A DNA stretch of 64,000 bases. It comes from Palleronia aestuarii (GTDB taxonomy: Bacteria > Pseudomonadota > Alphaproteobacteria > Rhodobacterales > Rhodobacteraceae). Position numbers and translations under genes: made by a program. Each line of letters starts with the position of its first letter. Positions within the stretch are counted from its first letter, which is position 1. The notes below the pieces were generated by a model, which was not told the origin of the DNA, searched no databases, and worked only from the letters and a program-made list of their open reading frames with translations. Shown piece after piece: positions 54,433 to 63,107 of the stretch. Location of the stretch: contig NZ_QKZL01000005.1 of assembly GCF_003253995.1 (NCBI RefSeq), forward strand, positions 186,001-250,000, read 5' to 3'.

Positions 54433-56145
54433 ATGGTGCCGGAAGCGGCCTGGAGCGCGGCGATGCGCGACCTCGTGCGCGGCGGGCTCGCCGCGGGCGC
54501 GGTCGGGTTCTTCGTGGGGCTCCTGCATCTCGGGATGCCGCTCTACATGATCCAGGTCTACGACCGGGTGCTGTCGTCGCGAAACCTCGACACGCTTCTG
54601 GCGCTCGTGCTTCTCGTGGCCGTCATCCTCGTGTTCCAGCTCGTCCTCGACGTGATCCGCCAGCGCATCTTCGCGGTGCTGGGCGGCCGCTTCACCGCGC
54701 GGCTCGGCACCCCCGTCTTCGAGGCCGCGGTCGAGACGACGCTGAGGAACGGCCCGACCTCCGCCATGTCGGCGGTGCGCGACCTGTCGGACCTGCGCGC
54801 CTTCATCGTCGGGGGCATGATCGCACTGCCCATCGACCTGCTGATCACGCCGCTCTTTCTCTTCGTCCTGTTTCTCCTCCACCCGGCCTACGGCACCGTC
54901 GCGCTGGCGGGCGCACTCCTCCTTCTCGGCGCGGCGATCGGCATCGAGCTTGCGGTGCGGCGTCCGAGCGCCGCGGCCTCCGCCGCTTCCGGTCACGTCC
55001 AGGCGGAGACCGCCGAGGCGCTGCGCAACGCCGAGGTCATCACCGCGATGGGCATGCTGCCCGCTCTCGCGCGGCGCTGGCGGCGCAAGCAGGGTGAGGC
55101 GATCGAGGCGGTCGAGAGCGGCCTCAGGCTCGCCAAGGGGCTTTCCTCGCTCGTCCGGACGACGCGGATGGCGTTCCAGATCGGCATGATCACCACCGGC
55201 GCAATCCTTGTGATCAACGATGCCGCCACCGCGGGCACGATCATCGCCGCCTCCACGCTGACCGGACGCCTGCTCCTGCCGTTCGAGCAGCTCGTCGATG
55301 GCTGGCGGCAATGGGTGGACGCGCACGGCGCGGCGCGGCGGCTGCGATCCGTAACCGAGGAGGGGGCGACGGATCGCGCCCGCGAGGGGTTCGAGATCGC
55401 GAGCGGCCGCCTGAACGTCGATCGCCTGACCTACGTGCCCGACGCGCAGGGCCGTCCGCTCCTGAGGAACGTGACCTTCGAGGTCGGCGCGGGCGAACTT
55501 ATCGGGATCGTCGGACCCTCTGGCGCCGGCAAGTCGACGCTCGCGCGCATGATTGTCGGCATCCACCGTCCCACGGCGGGCGGCGTCTATCTCGACGGGC
55601 AGGCGGCCTGGGCGCATGAACGGGCCTCCTTCGGGCGGGCGACCGGATACCTGCCGCAGGATGCCGCTCTCTTCTCGGCCACCGTGGCCGAGAACATCGC
55701 CCGGTTCGGCGAGGGCGACATGGAGGGGATCGTGGCCGCCGCCCGCGCCGCGGGGGTCCACGACCTCATCGGGTCGCTCCCGAACGGCTATGCCACGCGG
55801 CTCGGCGGCTCGGGCCTGCAGCTCTCCGGCGGGCAGAAGCAGCGTGTGGCGCTCGCCCGCGCGCTCTACGGCGCACCAAAACTTCTTGTCCTCGACGAGC
55901 CCAATTCCAACCTCGACGCGGAAGGCGAGGCGGCGCTCGTGGCCGCGATCGAGGCCGCGCGAAGAGGCGGCGCCACGATCGTCGTGGTGGCACAGCGGAT
56001 GTCGATCCTGAACCGCGCCGATCGCCTTCTGGTGCTGAAGGACGGGGCCGTCGCGCAGTTCGGCCCGCGCGCCGAGGTGATGGAGACCATGACACCCCGC
56101 CGCGTGGCCGCCGCAGCCGCGGCCCTGACGAGGGACGCATCGTGA
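54433..56145 (+). CDS. Type I secretion ABC transporter (PrtD-like)
   Basis: A 570-aa half-transporter for type I secretion. The N-terminal membrane domain has about six helices (LGMPLYMIQVYDRVLSSRNLD is the PrtD/LapB-type hallmark). The ATPase domain has Walker A GPSGAGKS near 363, signature LSGGQKQR near 470 and VLDEPNSNLD. There is no N-terminal peptidase, so substrates carry C-terminal signals as RTX proteins do. It works with the HlyD-like gene directly downstream; the TolC partner is not in the window. Confidence 0.93.
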   Translation: MVPEAAWSAAMRDLVRGGLAAGAVGFFVGLLHLGMPLYMIQVYDRVLSSRNLDTLLALVLLVAVILVFQLVLDVIRQRIFAVLGGRFTARLGTPVFEAAVETTLRNGPTSAMSAVRDLSDLRAFIVGGMIALPIDLLITPLFLFVLFLLHPAYGTVALAGALLLLGAAIGIELAVRRPSAAASAASGHVQAETAEALRNAEVITAMGMLPALARRWRRKQGEAIEAVESGLRLAKGLSSLVRTTRMAFQIGMITTGAILVINDAATAGTIIAASTLTGRLLLPFEQLVDGWRQWVDAHGAARRLRSVTEEGATDRAREGFEIASGRLNVDRLTYVPDAQGRPLLRNVTFEVGAGELIGIVGPSGAGKSTLARMIVGIHRPTAGGVYLDGQAAWAHERASFGRATGYLPQDAALFSATVAENIARFGEGDMEGIVAAARAAGVHDLIGSLPNGYATRLGGSGLQLSGGQKQRVALARALYGAPKLLVLDEPNSNLDAEGEAALVAAIEAARRGGATIVVVAQRMSILNRADRLLVLKDGAVAQFGPRAEVMETMTPRRVAAAAAALTRDAS

Positions 56146-57434
56146 CGCTCGCCATCGACGAACCCCGCCTCCAGTCCTATGCGCCGCTCCTGCTCGCCGC
56201 GCTGCTCGTCGCCTCGGCCTTCGTCGCGACCATCGGGGGCTGGGCGCTCTTCGCGCGCCTCGACGCCGCGGTGGTCGCGCAGGGAACGCTGCATGCCGAC
56301 AGCGAACGCAAGAGCGTCGAGCATCTCGAGGGCGGCATCCTGTCCGAGCTTCTGGTGCGTGCGGGCGACCGCGTCGCGGGCGGGCAGGTCGTGGCCCGGC
56401 TCGATGCGACGCAGATCCGGGAGACGCTCTCGCAGATCGCGGCTGAGCTCGACCAGGCGCGTTTCGCGGCCTGGCGCCTCGAGGCCGAGCGCGCGGGACG
56501 GCGTCCGGACGCCGCGTCCCGCCCCGAAGGTGCGCAGGCCGAGATGCGGGGGGCGGTCGAGCTCGCGCTCTACGACGCGCGCCTCGGGACGCATCGCTCG
56601 CGGATCGCGGCGCTAGAGCGGCAGATCGACCAGTCCCGGTCCCAGATCGCGGCCTCCGAGGCCCGTGCCGCCGCCGCCGCAAGCCAGTCCCGGCTCTGGA
56701 CCGAGGAGCGGGCGCAGACCGAGACCCTGGTCGAGCGTGGCGCCGTGCCGCGCCAGAAGCTCTACGAGCTCGACCGGGCCCTCGCGCAATTCGGCGGCGA
56801 ACGCGGCGAGCACGAGGCCCTGGCCGCCGCGGCGCGCCAGGACATCGCCCGCGCCCGCGCCGAGATCGCGGCGCTGGAGGAGGAGCGCCGGGTGGAGATC
56901 GTCACGAACCTCGTGGAGACCCGCAAGCGGATCGAGACGCTGTCCTCGCAGGAGCGGACCGCGCGGGACGTGCTGCGCCGTCAGGATCTGCGCGCCCCCC
57001 AAGCCGGGCGCGTGGTCGAGATCACGACCGTCACCCCCGGCGCCGTGATCGCGCCCGGCGAGCCGCTGATGACCATATTGCCCGAGAACGACGAACTCGT
57101 GGCGCTGGCGCAGCTGCACCCGTCGGCCATCGACAGCGTCCAGATCGGCGTACCGGCGCAGGTGCGCTTCGTCGCCGCCAAGAAGGCCGGCAGCCCGATC
57201 GTTCCGGGCACCGTTTCCTACGTCTCGGCCGACGCCCTGACCGACGATGCGGGCGAGACGTATTTCGAGGCGCGCGTCGCGCTCGACCCCGAGGCCGTCG
57301 CCGCGCTCGACGACGTGGTGCCGCTCGCCGGCATGCCGGTCGAGGTGTCGCTGACGATCGGGGAGCGGCGGGCCGGGACGTATCTCGTGGAACCTCTCCT
57401 GCGCCGGATCGGCCGCGCGATGCGAGAGGAATGA
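56142..57434 (+). CDS. HlyD-family type I secretion adaptor (PrtE-like)
   Basis: A 430-aa periplasmic adaptor. One N-terminal membrane helix (LLAALLVASAFVATIGGWAL), then GTLHADSERKSVEHLEGGIL, the PrtE/LapC-type lipoyl half, a long coiled coil (about 95-275), second lipoyl half LRAPQAGRVVEI, and a beta-barrel region. GTG 56142 overlaps the ATPase stop (GTGA). It bridges the inner-membrane ATPase to an outer-membrane TolC-type channel. Confidence 0.93.
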   Translation: MTLAIDEPRLQSYAPLLLAALLVASAFVATIGGWALFARLDAAVVAQGTLHADSERKSVEHLEGGILSELLVRAGDRVAGGQVVARLDATQIRETLSQIAAELDQARFAAWRLEAERAGRRPDAASRPEGAQAEMRGAVELALYDARLGTHRSRIAALERQIDQSRSQIAASEARAAAAASQSRLWTEERAQTETLVERGAVPRQKLYELDRALAQFGGERGEHEALAAAARQDIARARAEIAALEEERRVEIVTNLVETRKRIETLSSQERTARDVLRRQDLRAPQAGRVVEITTVTPGAVIAPGEPLMTILPENDELVALAQLHPSAIDSVQIGVPAQVRFVAAKKAGSPIVPGTVSYVSADALTDDAGETYFEARVALDPEAVAALDDVVPLAGMPVEVSLTIGERRAGTYLVEPLLRRIGRAMREE

Positions 57435-58873
57435 CATTCATGCCCTGTCAAGAACCGCCGCTTAGGACCACGCCCATGACCAGACGCTGCATCCTCCAGA
57501 TCGGAACCGAGAAGACCGGCACCACGTCGCTGCAGATGTTCCTCTCCCGCAACCGCGACCGTCTCGGCGCGCGCGGCATCCGCTACCCGCGCTTTCCGGG
57601 GCAGTTCAATCACACCGGTCTGCCCGCCTACGCGATGGACGACGACAGGCGCGATCCGATCCGCGATGCGTTCGGCGTCCATTCCGCGGAAGCCGTCGCG
57701 GGGTTCCGCCGGCGCATCGAGCGGCAGGCCGAGGCCGAGCTCGACGGACAGGGTATCACGATCTTCTGCAGCGAGCATTGCCACAGCCGCCTGAAGACCC
57801 GCGAGGAGGTGCAGCGGCTCGCCGATCTCCTGATGCCGCATTTCGACCGCATCGACGTCAGTATCTATCTGCGTCGTCAGGACGAGGTTGCCGTCTCGCT
57901 CCATTCCACGCGGCTGAAGGGAGGGGAGACCGACAAGAATATCCTGCCCGAAACCGATGCCGGCAATCCATATTTTAACTACGACCGGTCGCTATCGCTC
58001 TGGGAGGACGTCTTCGGGCGGCCCCATGTCCGTGTGCGCCTCTTCGAGCGGTCCGAGCTCGTGGATGGCGACGTCGTTTCCGATTTCCTCTCCGCCTGGG
58101 GTCTCGGCCCACTCGACGCGTACCGCGCGGTGAAAAAGCTCAACGAATCCGTCGATGCGCGGGCGCAGGATTTCCTCCGCCGCGTCAACGCGACCCTCGA
58201 GCCGCTCTCCGGTCTGCCGCGCGAGGCCGTGCAGGGCCCCTTGGCCGACAGCCTGGCGCGGCTCTTCCCCGGAAAGGGTCCCCGTCCGTCGCGCGCCGCC
58301 GCCGAGGCGTTCTATGCCACCTGGCGAAGCTCGAACGAGGCCGTGCGCAAGCGCCATTTCCCGAACCGCGAGACGCTTTTCCGGGAGGATTTCGGCGGCT
58401 ATCCCGAGGAGGCCGACCGGATCGAGTACGAAGCCGAGGACATAGCGCGCGTCGCCGCGCGGCTCCAGCACGTCCAGGCCCGGGAGATCCGCAGGCTCGA
58501 GGCGGAGATTCGGATCCGCGAGGGCCGGCTGGCCTGGGAACGGGGCGAACGCGAAGTCGCGCTCGGCTTCTTCCGCCGCGCCGCCGCCCATCTGCCTGAT
58601 TACGCGGAGGCGGCGCGGACGCTCGCGGAGTACCTTCACCGCAGCGAGCTTCACGGCGATGCCGCGGTGCAGGCGCGCCGTGCCGCGGAGCTCAGACCCG
58701 ATCATCACGAATACTGGCACTTCCTCGGCATCGCGCTTCACGCCGCCGGGGACGTGCAGGAGGCGATCGTCGCGCAGGAACGCGCCCTCGCGATCGCGCC
58801 CGACCACGAGCCCTCGCAACGGACGCTCGACGCGCTCCGCGTCCGGCTCGCAGAGATCCAGGCCGCAGGCTGA
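57431..58873 (+). CDS. Sulfotransferase-like protein with TPR-like C-terminus
   Basis: 480 aa. The N-terminal part has the PAPS 5'-phosphosulfate loop IGTEKTGTTSLQ (about 24-35) and a 3'-phosphate-type segment VSIYLRRQDEVAVSLHS near 150, so it may transfer sulfate to a glycan or protein. From about 355 helical pairs follow (ERGEREVALGFFRRAAAHL, AAGDVQEAIVAQERALAI), a tetratricopeptide-like tail for protein contact. ATG 57431 overlaps the adaptor stop (ATGA); ATG 57476 would begin closer to the domain. It is the last coupled gene of the secretion operon, or next to last with the acetyltransferase. Confidence 0.8.
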   Translation: MTFMPCQEPPLRTTPMTRRCILQIGTEKTGTTSLQMFLSRNRDRLGARGIRYPRFPGQFNHTGLPAYAMDDDRRDPIRDAFGVHSAEAVAGFRRRIERQAEAELDGQGITIFCSEHCHSRLKTREEVQRLADLLMPHFDRIDVSIYLRRQDEVAVSLHSTRLKGGETDKNILPETDAGNPYFNYDRSLSLWEDVFGRPHVRVRLFERSELVDGDVVSDFLSAWGLGPLDAYRAVKKLNESVDARAQDFLRRVNATLEPLSGLPREAVQGPLADSLARLFPGKGPRPSRAAAEAFYATWRSSNEAVRKRHFPNRETLFREDFGGYPEEADRIEYEAEDIARVAARLQHVQAREIRRLEAEIRIREGRLAWERGEREVALGFFRRAAAHLPDYAEAARTLAEYLHRSELHGDAAVQARRAAELRPDHHEYWHFLGIALHAAGDVQEAIVAQERALAIAPDHEPSQRTLDALRVRLAEIQAAG

Positions 58874-58894
58874 GACCACGGGAGAGGACGACTT

Positions 58895-59692
58895 ATGCCA
58901 CAGATCACGATTGACCTCGCCCGCGCGGATTACCGGGCGCTCGCTGCCCACGGGCTGAAGCTCGCGGGCCTCGGCCAGACGGGCCGCCTCGATGCGGCGT
59001 CGCGTTTCGAGGGGCCGACATCGGTCCTCGCGGGGGTCACGCCCGGCGCGTTCCTCGATATCGGGGCCTTCTGCAACCTCTCGGGCGGCACGCTCAACAA
59101 CCTGCGCGTCGGCCCCTATTGCTCGATCGCGGCGGGCGTCGTGACTGGGACGCACGAGCATCCCTCCGACTGGCTGACGACCTCGCGCACCGGGTACTAT
59201 CCCGAGGTCAATGGCTGGGACCGGCTGATGGCGCCGGAGAGGCTCGCCGAGATCGCCGCCAAGCGGCGCCCTTTCCCGGCATCCTGTCCCGTCACCACGC
59301 TCGGCCCCGATGTCTGGATCGGGCAGGGGGCGTTCCTCAAGTCTGGCATCACCGTGGGGACCGGCGCGATCATCGGCGCGCGGGCCACGGTGGTGAAGGA
59401 CGTGCCGCCCTATGCGATCGTGGTGGGCACGCCCGGCCGGGTCCTGCGCCTACGCTTTCCCGAGCCCGTGATCGAGCGGCTGCTCGCCTCGCAATGGTGG
59501 CGGTATTCGATCTACGATCTCTTCGACGCGCCGATGGACGACATCGAACGGGCGCTCGACGTGATCGAGGATCTCATCGCCAAGGTCCGCGTCGCGCCGC
59601 ATGAGGGGCCGGTCGTGACTGCCGCCGATCTCGCCGATCCGGCGACGCTCCTCGCGCGTCTTGCGCCGGTGCCATTGGCCGAAAGCGCCTGA
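58895..59692 (+). CDS. CatB-related O-acetyltransferase
   Basis: A 265-aa left-handed beta-helix acyltransferase (xenobiotic acetyltransferase/CatB type). Hexapeptide repeats run from about residue 45 to 185 (FLDIGAFCNLSGG, VGPYCSIAAG, GPDVWIGQGAFLKSGITVG, IIGARATVVKDVPPYAIVVG), with GTHEHP giving the likely catalytic His. It would acetylate a sugar on the glycan or on a nucleotide-sugar product. It follows the sulfotransferase by 21 bp and closes the cluster. Confidence 0.88.
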   Translation: MPQITIDLARADYRALAAHGLKLAGLGQTGRLDAASRFEGPTSVLAGVTPGAFLDIGAFCNLSGGTLNNLRVGPYCSIAAGVVTGTHEHPSDWLTTSRTGYYPEVNGWDRLMAPERLAEIAAKRRPFPASCPVTTLGPDVWIGQGAFLKSGITVGTGAIIGARATVVKDVPPYAIVVGTPGRVLRLRFPEPVIERLLASQWWRYSIYDLFDAPMDDIERALDVIEDLIAKVRVAPHEGPVVTAADLADPATLLARLAPVPLAESA

Positions 59693-59766
59693 GGACCAGG
59701 GCCCGAGACCGTTCCTTATCGGGCGTCACTGCCCAGACGACGCACCTTGCCGGCGTTCGCCCCCGG

Positions 59767-60681
59767 TCAGGCGGGCACCGGCCCGAGCGGACGGCGGCGC
59801 TCCATCGCGGCGAAGCCCGCGCCGAAGAGGACCAGCGGCAAGGCGAGGAAGAAGGCGGGGGCGAGCGGCAGGCCGAAGATCACGAGATCGGTCAGGACGG
59901 CCCAGATCAGCGTGACATATTCGAACGGTGCCATCCGCGACGCCTCGGCATACTTGAAGGCGAGCGTCATCGCGATATGGGCGAAGCCGCCGAAGATGCC
60001 CGCGAGCACGAGGAACGTGACAGCCTGCGCCGAGGGCAGAATCCAGCCGCCCGGCAGCGTGGCGAGGCCCGCCAGTGCCGAGGTCACGGCGAAGTAGAAG
60101 GCGATGGCGCCGGGGCTTTCGCCGGTACGCGCGAGAGAGCGGGTCATGGCGAGCGCGAGCGAGGTCAGGATCGCGGTAAGGACGCCGAAGGCGAGACCGG
60201 CAAGCCGCGTCTCGTCCATCGGCCCCGCGCCGATCTCGGGCCCGACGAGCACCGCCACCCCGGCGAGCCCGAGGGCGATGCCGCCGACGCGGAACACCGT
60301 CGCCCGCTCGCCCAGGAGGATCACACCCGCCACGGCCGTCAGGACCGGCGACAGGTAGCTGATCAGCATCGCCTCGGCCACGGGCAGGCGGGCGATGGAT
60401 GCGAAGGACGTGAACATCGCCGCGCAACCGAAGCCCGACCGCAGGACATGTCCCCAGGGCCGTCCGCTCCGCAGGCCGGAGGGGAACTCCCCCCGCATCC
60501 GGAGGAACACCACGAGCGGGATCAGCGCGAAGGCGGAGCGGAAGAAGACGATCTCCCCGAGCGGCACCTCCTCGCTCAGGGCCTTCACCATGACGATCAT
60601 TCCCGCGAAGAGGAGGCCCGACAGGATGCGCAGGCCGATCCCCCGCCAGGGCAGGTCGTTCGCCGTATCGAACGCGCTCAT
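59767..60681 (-). CDS. DMT (EamA) family transporter
   Basis: A 304-aa inner-membrane protein with ten hydrophobic segments in two EamA repeats (IVFFRSAFALIPLV, YLSPVLTAVAGVILLGE, EYVTLIWAVLTDLVIFG). Substrate unknown. ATG 60681 opens the conserved part; no gene is seen in the 294 bp between this start and the znuB stop at 60976. A second DMT protein of this window (23159-24166) is only distantly alike. Confidence 0.88.
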   Translation of the reverse strand: MSAFDTANDLPWRGIGLRILSGLLFAGMIVMVKALSEEVPLGEIVFFRSAFALIPLVVFLRMRGEFPSGLRSGRPWGHVLRSGFGCAAMFTSFASIARLPVAEAMLISYLSPVLTAVAGVILLGERATVFRVGGIALGLAGVAVLVGPEIGAGPMDETRLAGLAFGVLTAILTSLALAMTRSLARTGESPGAIAFYFAVTSALAGLATLPGGWILPSAQAVTFLVLAGIFGGFAHIAMTLAFKYAEASRMAPFEYVTLIWAVLTDLVIFGLPLAPAFFLALPLVLFGAGFAAMERRRPLGPVPA

Positions 60682-60975
60682 CCGGGGCGCCTCCCTGTTG
60701 TCCAGCGCATCTCGCGGCACGTCCCCGACACTGGCGATCGAATGGAAGAAGAGGCGCGCGGCATGGCCGGGCCAGATCGTCTGCCACGGGATAGAGCCGA
60801 TATGGCGCCCGGCGTCCAGCCGCCTCCTGCAACATCCGGGCACGAGCGAGGACGCCTCGAATGACGCGGTTCGCTGGCCCTGCCTATCCCCGCGGTCCGC
60901 GTCGCGGCGGCGCAGGTCTTGCACGACGACATCGGGCAGGGGTCTCGAAGACCCGCCCGAGACCTGGCGCGTCTC

Positions 60976-61782
60976 TCAGTCCGTCCGGACCTTGAGACGG
61001 CGCAGGCCGGAAACGGTCGCGGAACAGCAGAACAGGATGGCGACGACGCAGACGATGGTGGGGCCCGTGGGCGTGTCGAAGGCATAGGAGGCGCGCAGCC
61101 CGCCCCAGGCGGAGGCGATCGCGACGCCTGTGGCGATCAGGGCCATCGTCTCCGGCGTGCGGGCGAAGGGGCGTGCCGTCGCCGCCGGGATGATCAGGAG
61201 CGCGGTGATCAGGAGCACGCCCACGACCTTGATCGCAACGGCCACGACGATGGCGAGCGCCAGCGTCAGGACGAGCTCCTCGTGCTTCGGATCGATCCCG
61301 GCCGCACGCGCGAGATCGGGGTTCAGCGTCGCCGTCAGGAGCGCCGACCAGCGCCAGGCGACGAGGGCCAGGACGAGCGCGGCCCCGCCCCAGATGACGG
61401 CCAGGTCCGACCGGCTCACGGCGAGGATGTCGCCGAAGAGATAGGCCATGATGTCGATCCGGACCGAGGTGAGGAACGAGGCCGCGAGGAGGCCGAAGGC
61501 CAGCGCCGAATGGGCAAGGACGCCCAAAAGCGTGTCCATCGCGTAGCCGCGGCCCGAGAGCAGCGCGACCGTCGTCGCCATGAGGAGCGCGATCACCACC
61601 GCGCCGGCGAAGATCGGCAATGACAGGGCGAGCGATAGCGCCACGCCGAGGATCGCCGCATGGGCGGTCGCATCCCCGAAATAGGCCATCCGCCGCCAGA
61701 CGACGAAACAGCCCATGGGCGCCGCGGCAAGAGCGGTGCCGATGCCGGCGAGCGTCGCGCGGGTCATGAAATCGTCGAGCAT
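60976..61782 (-). CDS. znuB: Zinc ABC transporter permease
   Basis: A 268-aa ABC-3 family inner-membrane permease with seven to eight helices. RRMAYFGDATAHAAILGVAL near residue 28 is the family hallmark. It starts one base inside the ATPase stop (TGATG). With ZnuC and ZnuA it makes the high-affinity zinc importer; gene order zur-znuC-znuB is common in alphaproteobacteria. Confidence 0.92.
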   Translation of the reverse strand: MLDDFMTRATLAGIGTALAAAPMGCFVVWRRMAYFGDATAHAAILGVALSLALSLPIFAGAVVIALLMATTVALLSGRGYAMDTLLGVLAHSALAFGLLAASFLTSVRIDIMAYLFGDILAVSRSDLAVIWGGAALVLALVAWRWSALLTATLNPDLARAAGIDPKHEELVLTLALAIVVAVAIKVVGVLLITALLIIPAATARPFARTPETMALIATGVAIASAWGGLRASYAFDTPTGPTIVCVVAILFCCSATVSGLRRLKVRTD

Positions 61783-62543
61783 CAGCCGGCCTCCCGAACC
61801 CGTGTCGCGTCCGGATCCGCGGCCCCGCCATGGTCGTGGCGGTGGTCGTGGCGGTGACGGTAGAGCGCCAGCGCCCCTTGCGTGCCCTCGCCGAAGAGTG
61901 CCCGATAGACCGGCGCCTCCGCCACGACCTGCGGCGTGCCCTCGCAGCAGACATGGCCGTTGAGGCAGATCACGCGATCGGACGCGCTCATCACCACGTG
62001 CAGGTCGTGACTGACCATGAGCACCGCGCACCCCGTCTCCGACCGGACCTCCTCGAGGCGGCGGTAGAATGCGGCCGCGCCCGGCTGGTCGAGCCCCGCA
62101 GTCGCCTCGTCGAGGATCAGGAGGTCGGGGTTCTCGAGGATCGCGCGGGCGAGGAGCACGCGCTGGAACTGCCCGCCCGACAGATCGGCCATCTGCTGCC
62201 CGCCGAGATCGGGGATGCCGGCCCGGGTCAACGCCGCGTCGCGCTCGCGAGGCGGGATCCGTCGCGTCAGGCCCAGAAATCGTGTGACCGTCATCGGCAG
62301 GGTCGGATCGAGCGCGAGGCGCTGCGGCACGTAGCCGAGCCGCAATCCCGGCGCGCGGTCGATGCGGCCCCGGCTCGGACGAACGCCGCCGAGGATCGTG
62401 CGCAGGAGCGTCGACTTGCCCGACCCGTTGGGTCCGACGATCGTGACGATTTCGCCCCGGCGAATCGTAAAATCCACGTCGTCGAGCACCATGCTGCCCC
62501 CGAGACGGACGGAAAGCCCCCGCGTCTCGACGAGAAAGGTCAC
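61782..62543 (-). CDS. znuC: Zinc ABC transporter ATP-binding protein
   Basis: A 253-aa ATPase: Walker A GPNGSGKST near 37-45, signature LSGGQFQRV near 127, Walker B LLILDEATAGLD. The C-terminus carries a His-rich tail (YRHRHDHRHDHGG) that may bind zinc. The start is GTG 62543 in a GTGA overlap with zur. Confidence 0.92.
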   Translation of the reverse strand: MTFLVETRGLSVRLGGSMVLDDVDFTIRRGEIVTIVGPNGSGKSTLLRTILGGVRPSRGRIDRAPGLRLGYVPQRLALDPTLPMTVTRFLGLTRRIPPRERDAALTRAGIPDLGGQQMADLSGGQFQRVLLARAILENPDLLILDEATAGLDQPGAAAFYRRLEEVRSETGCAVLMVSHDLHVVMSASDRVICLNGHVCCEGTPQVVAEAPVYRALFGEGTQGALALYRHRHDHRHDHGGAADPDATRVREAG

Positions 62544-63019
62544 GCGGCCTCCGTCGCGCAGGAGGGACAAAGCCCGATCGCCTCGCGGACGGTCCGCTCG
62601 ATCACGAAGCCCGCCGCCTCGGCCGCGCGGCCGAGCTCGCCTGCCCGCGGATCGGCCTCGGCCTCGACCACGCGGTCGCAGGAGCGGCAGATGAGGAAGG
62701 CCGGGCTGTGCCGGTTCTCCGCATGAATGCAGGCGATGAAGGCATTGAGCCGTTCGATCCGGTGCGCGAAGCCGTGGCTCACCAGGAAGTCGAGCGCCCG
62801 GTAGGCCACCGGAGGCTGCGAGCCGAACCCCTCCGCACGGAGCCGGTCGAGGATCTCGTAGGCGCCCATCGACCGGTGCTCCTCGAGCAGGATCTCGAGG
62901 ACGCGACGGCGGGCCCGGGTGAATTGGAGCTTGTTGGCGGCGCAATGGCGCTCCGCAGAGGCGACGCCCTGCGCGATGCAGCTTGCGTGATCGTGCGATT
63001 CGAATGCGGTGCTCGACAT
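62540..63019 (-). CDS. zur: Zinc uptake regulator (Fur family)
   Basis: A 159-aa Fur-family repressor. The N-terminal winged helix has RRRVLEILLEEHRSMGAYEI; the dimer domain has the structural zinc cysteine pair CRSCD and a second pair CPSC near the C-terminus. With zinc bound it should repress the zur-znuCB and znuA promoters. It is translationally coupled to znuC and divergent from znuA across an 88-bp gap containing the operator. Confidence 0.93.
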   Translation of the reverse strand: MSSTAFESHDHASCIAQGVASAERHCAANKLQFTRARRRVLEILLEEHRSMGAYEILDRLRAEGFGSQPPVAYRALDFLVSHGFAHRIERLNAFIACIHAENRHSPAFLICRSCDRVVEAEADPRAGELGRAAEAAGFVIERTVREAIGLCPSCATEAA

Positions 63020-63081
63020 GGACGTCTCCTGTCATGCGGGGCTTGCGGCCGTAAAGAGCTTCGATTACTGCCGCCGATGAA

Positions 63082-63098
63082 ATGTTATCTAATTACAT
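63082..63098. promoter_or_regulatory. Probable Zur operator
   Basis: ATGTTAT-cta-ATTACAT is a near-perfect palindrome, part of GAAATGTTATCTAATTACAT, that matches the GAAATGTTATANNATAACATTTC style of proteobacterial Zur boxes. It is the only AT-rich spot in the region and ends ten bases before the znuA start, on the shared zur/znuA promoter. Confidence 0.8.
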
Positions 63099-63107
63099 GA
63101 GGCGCCC

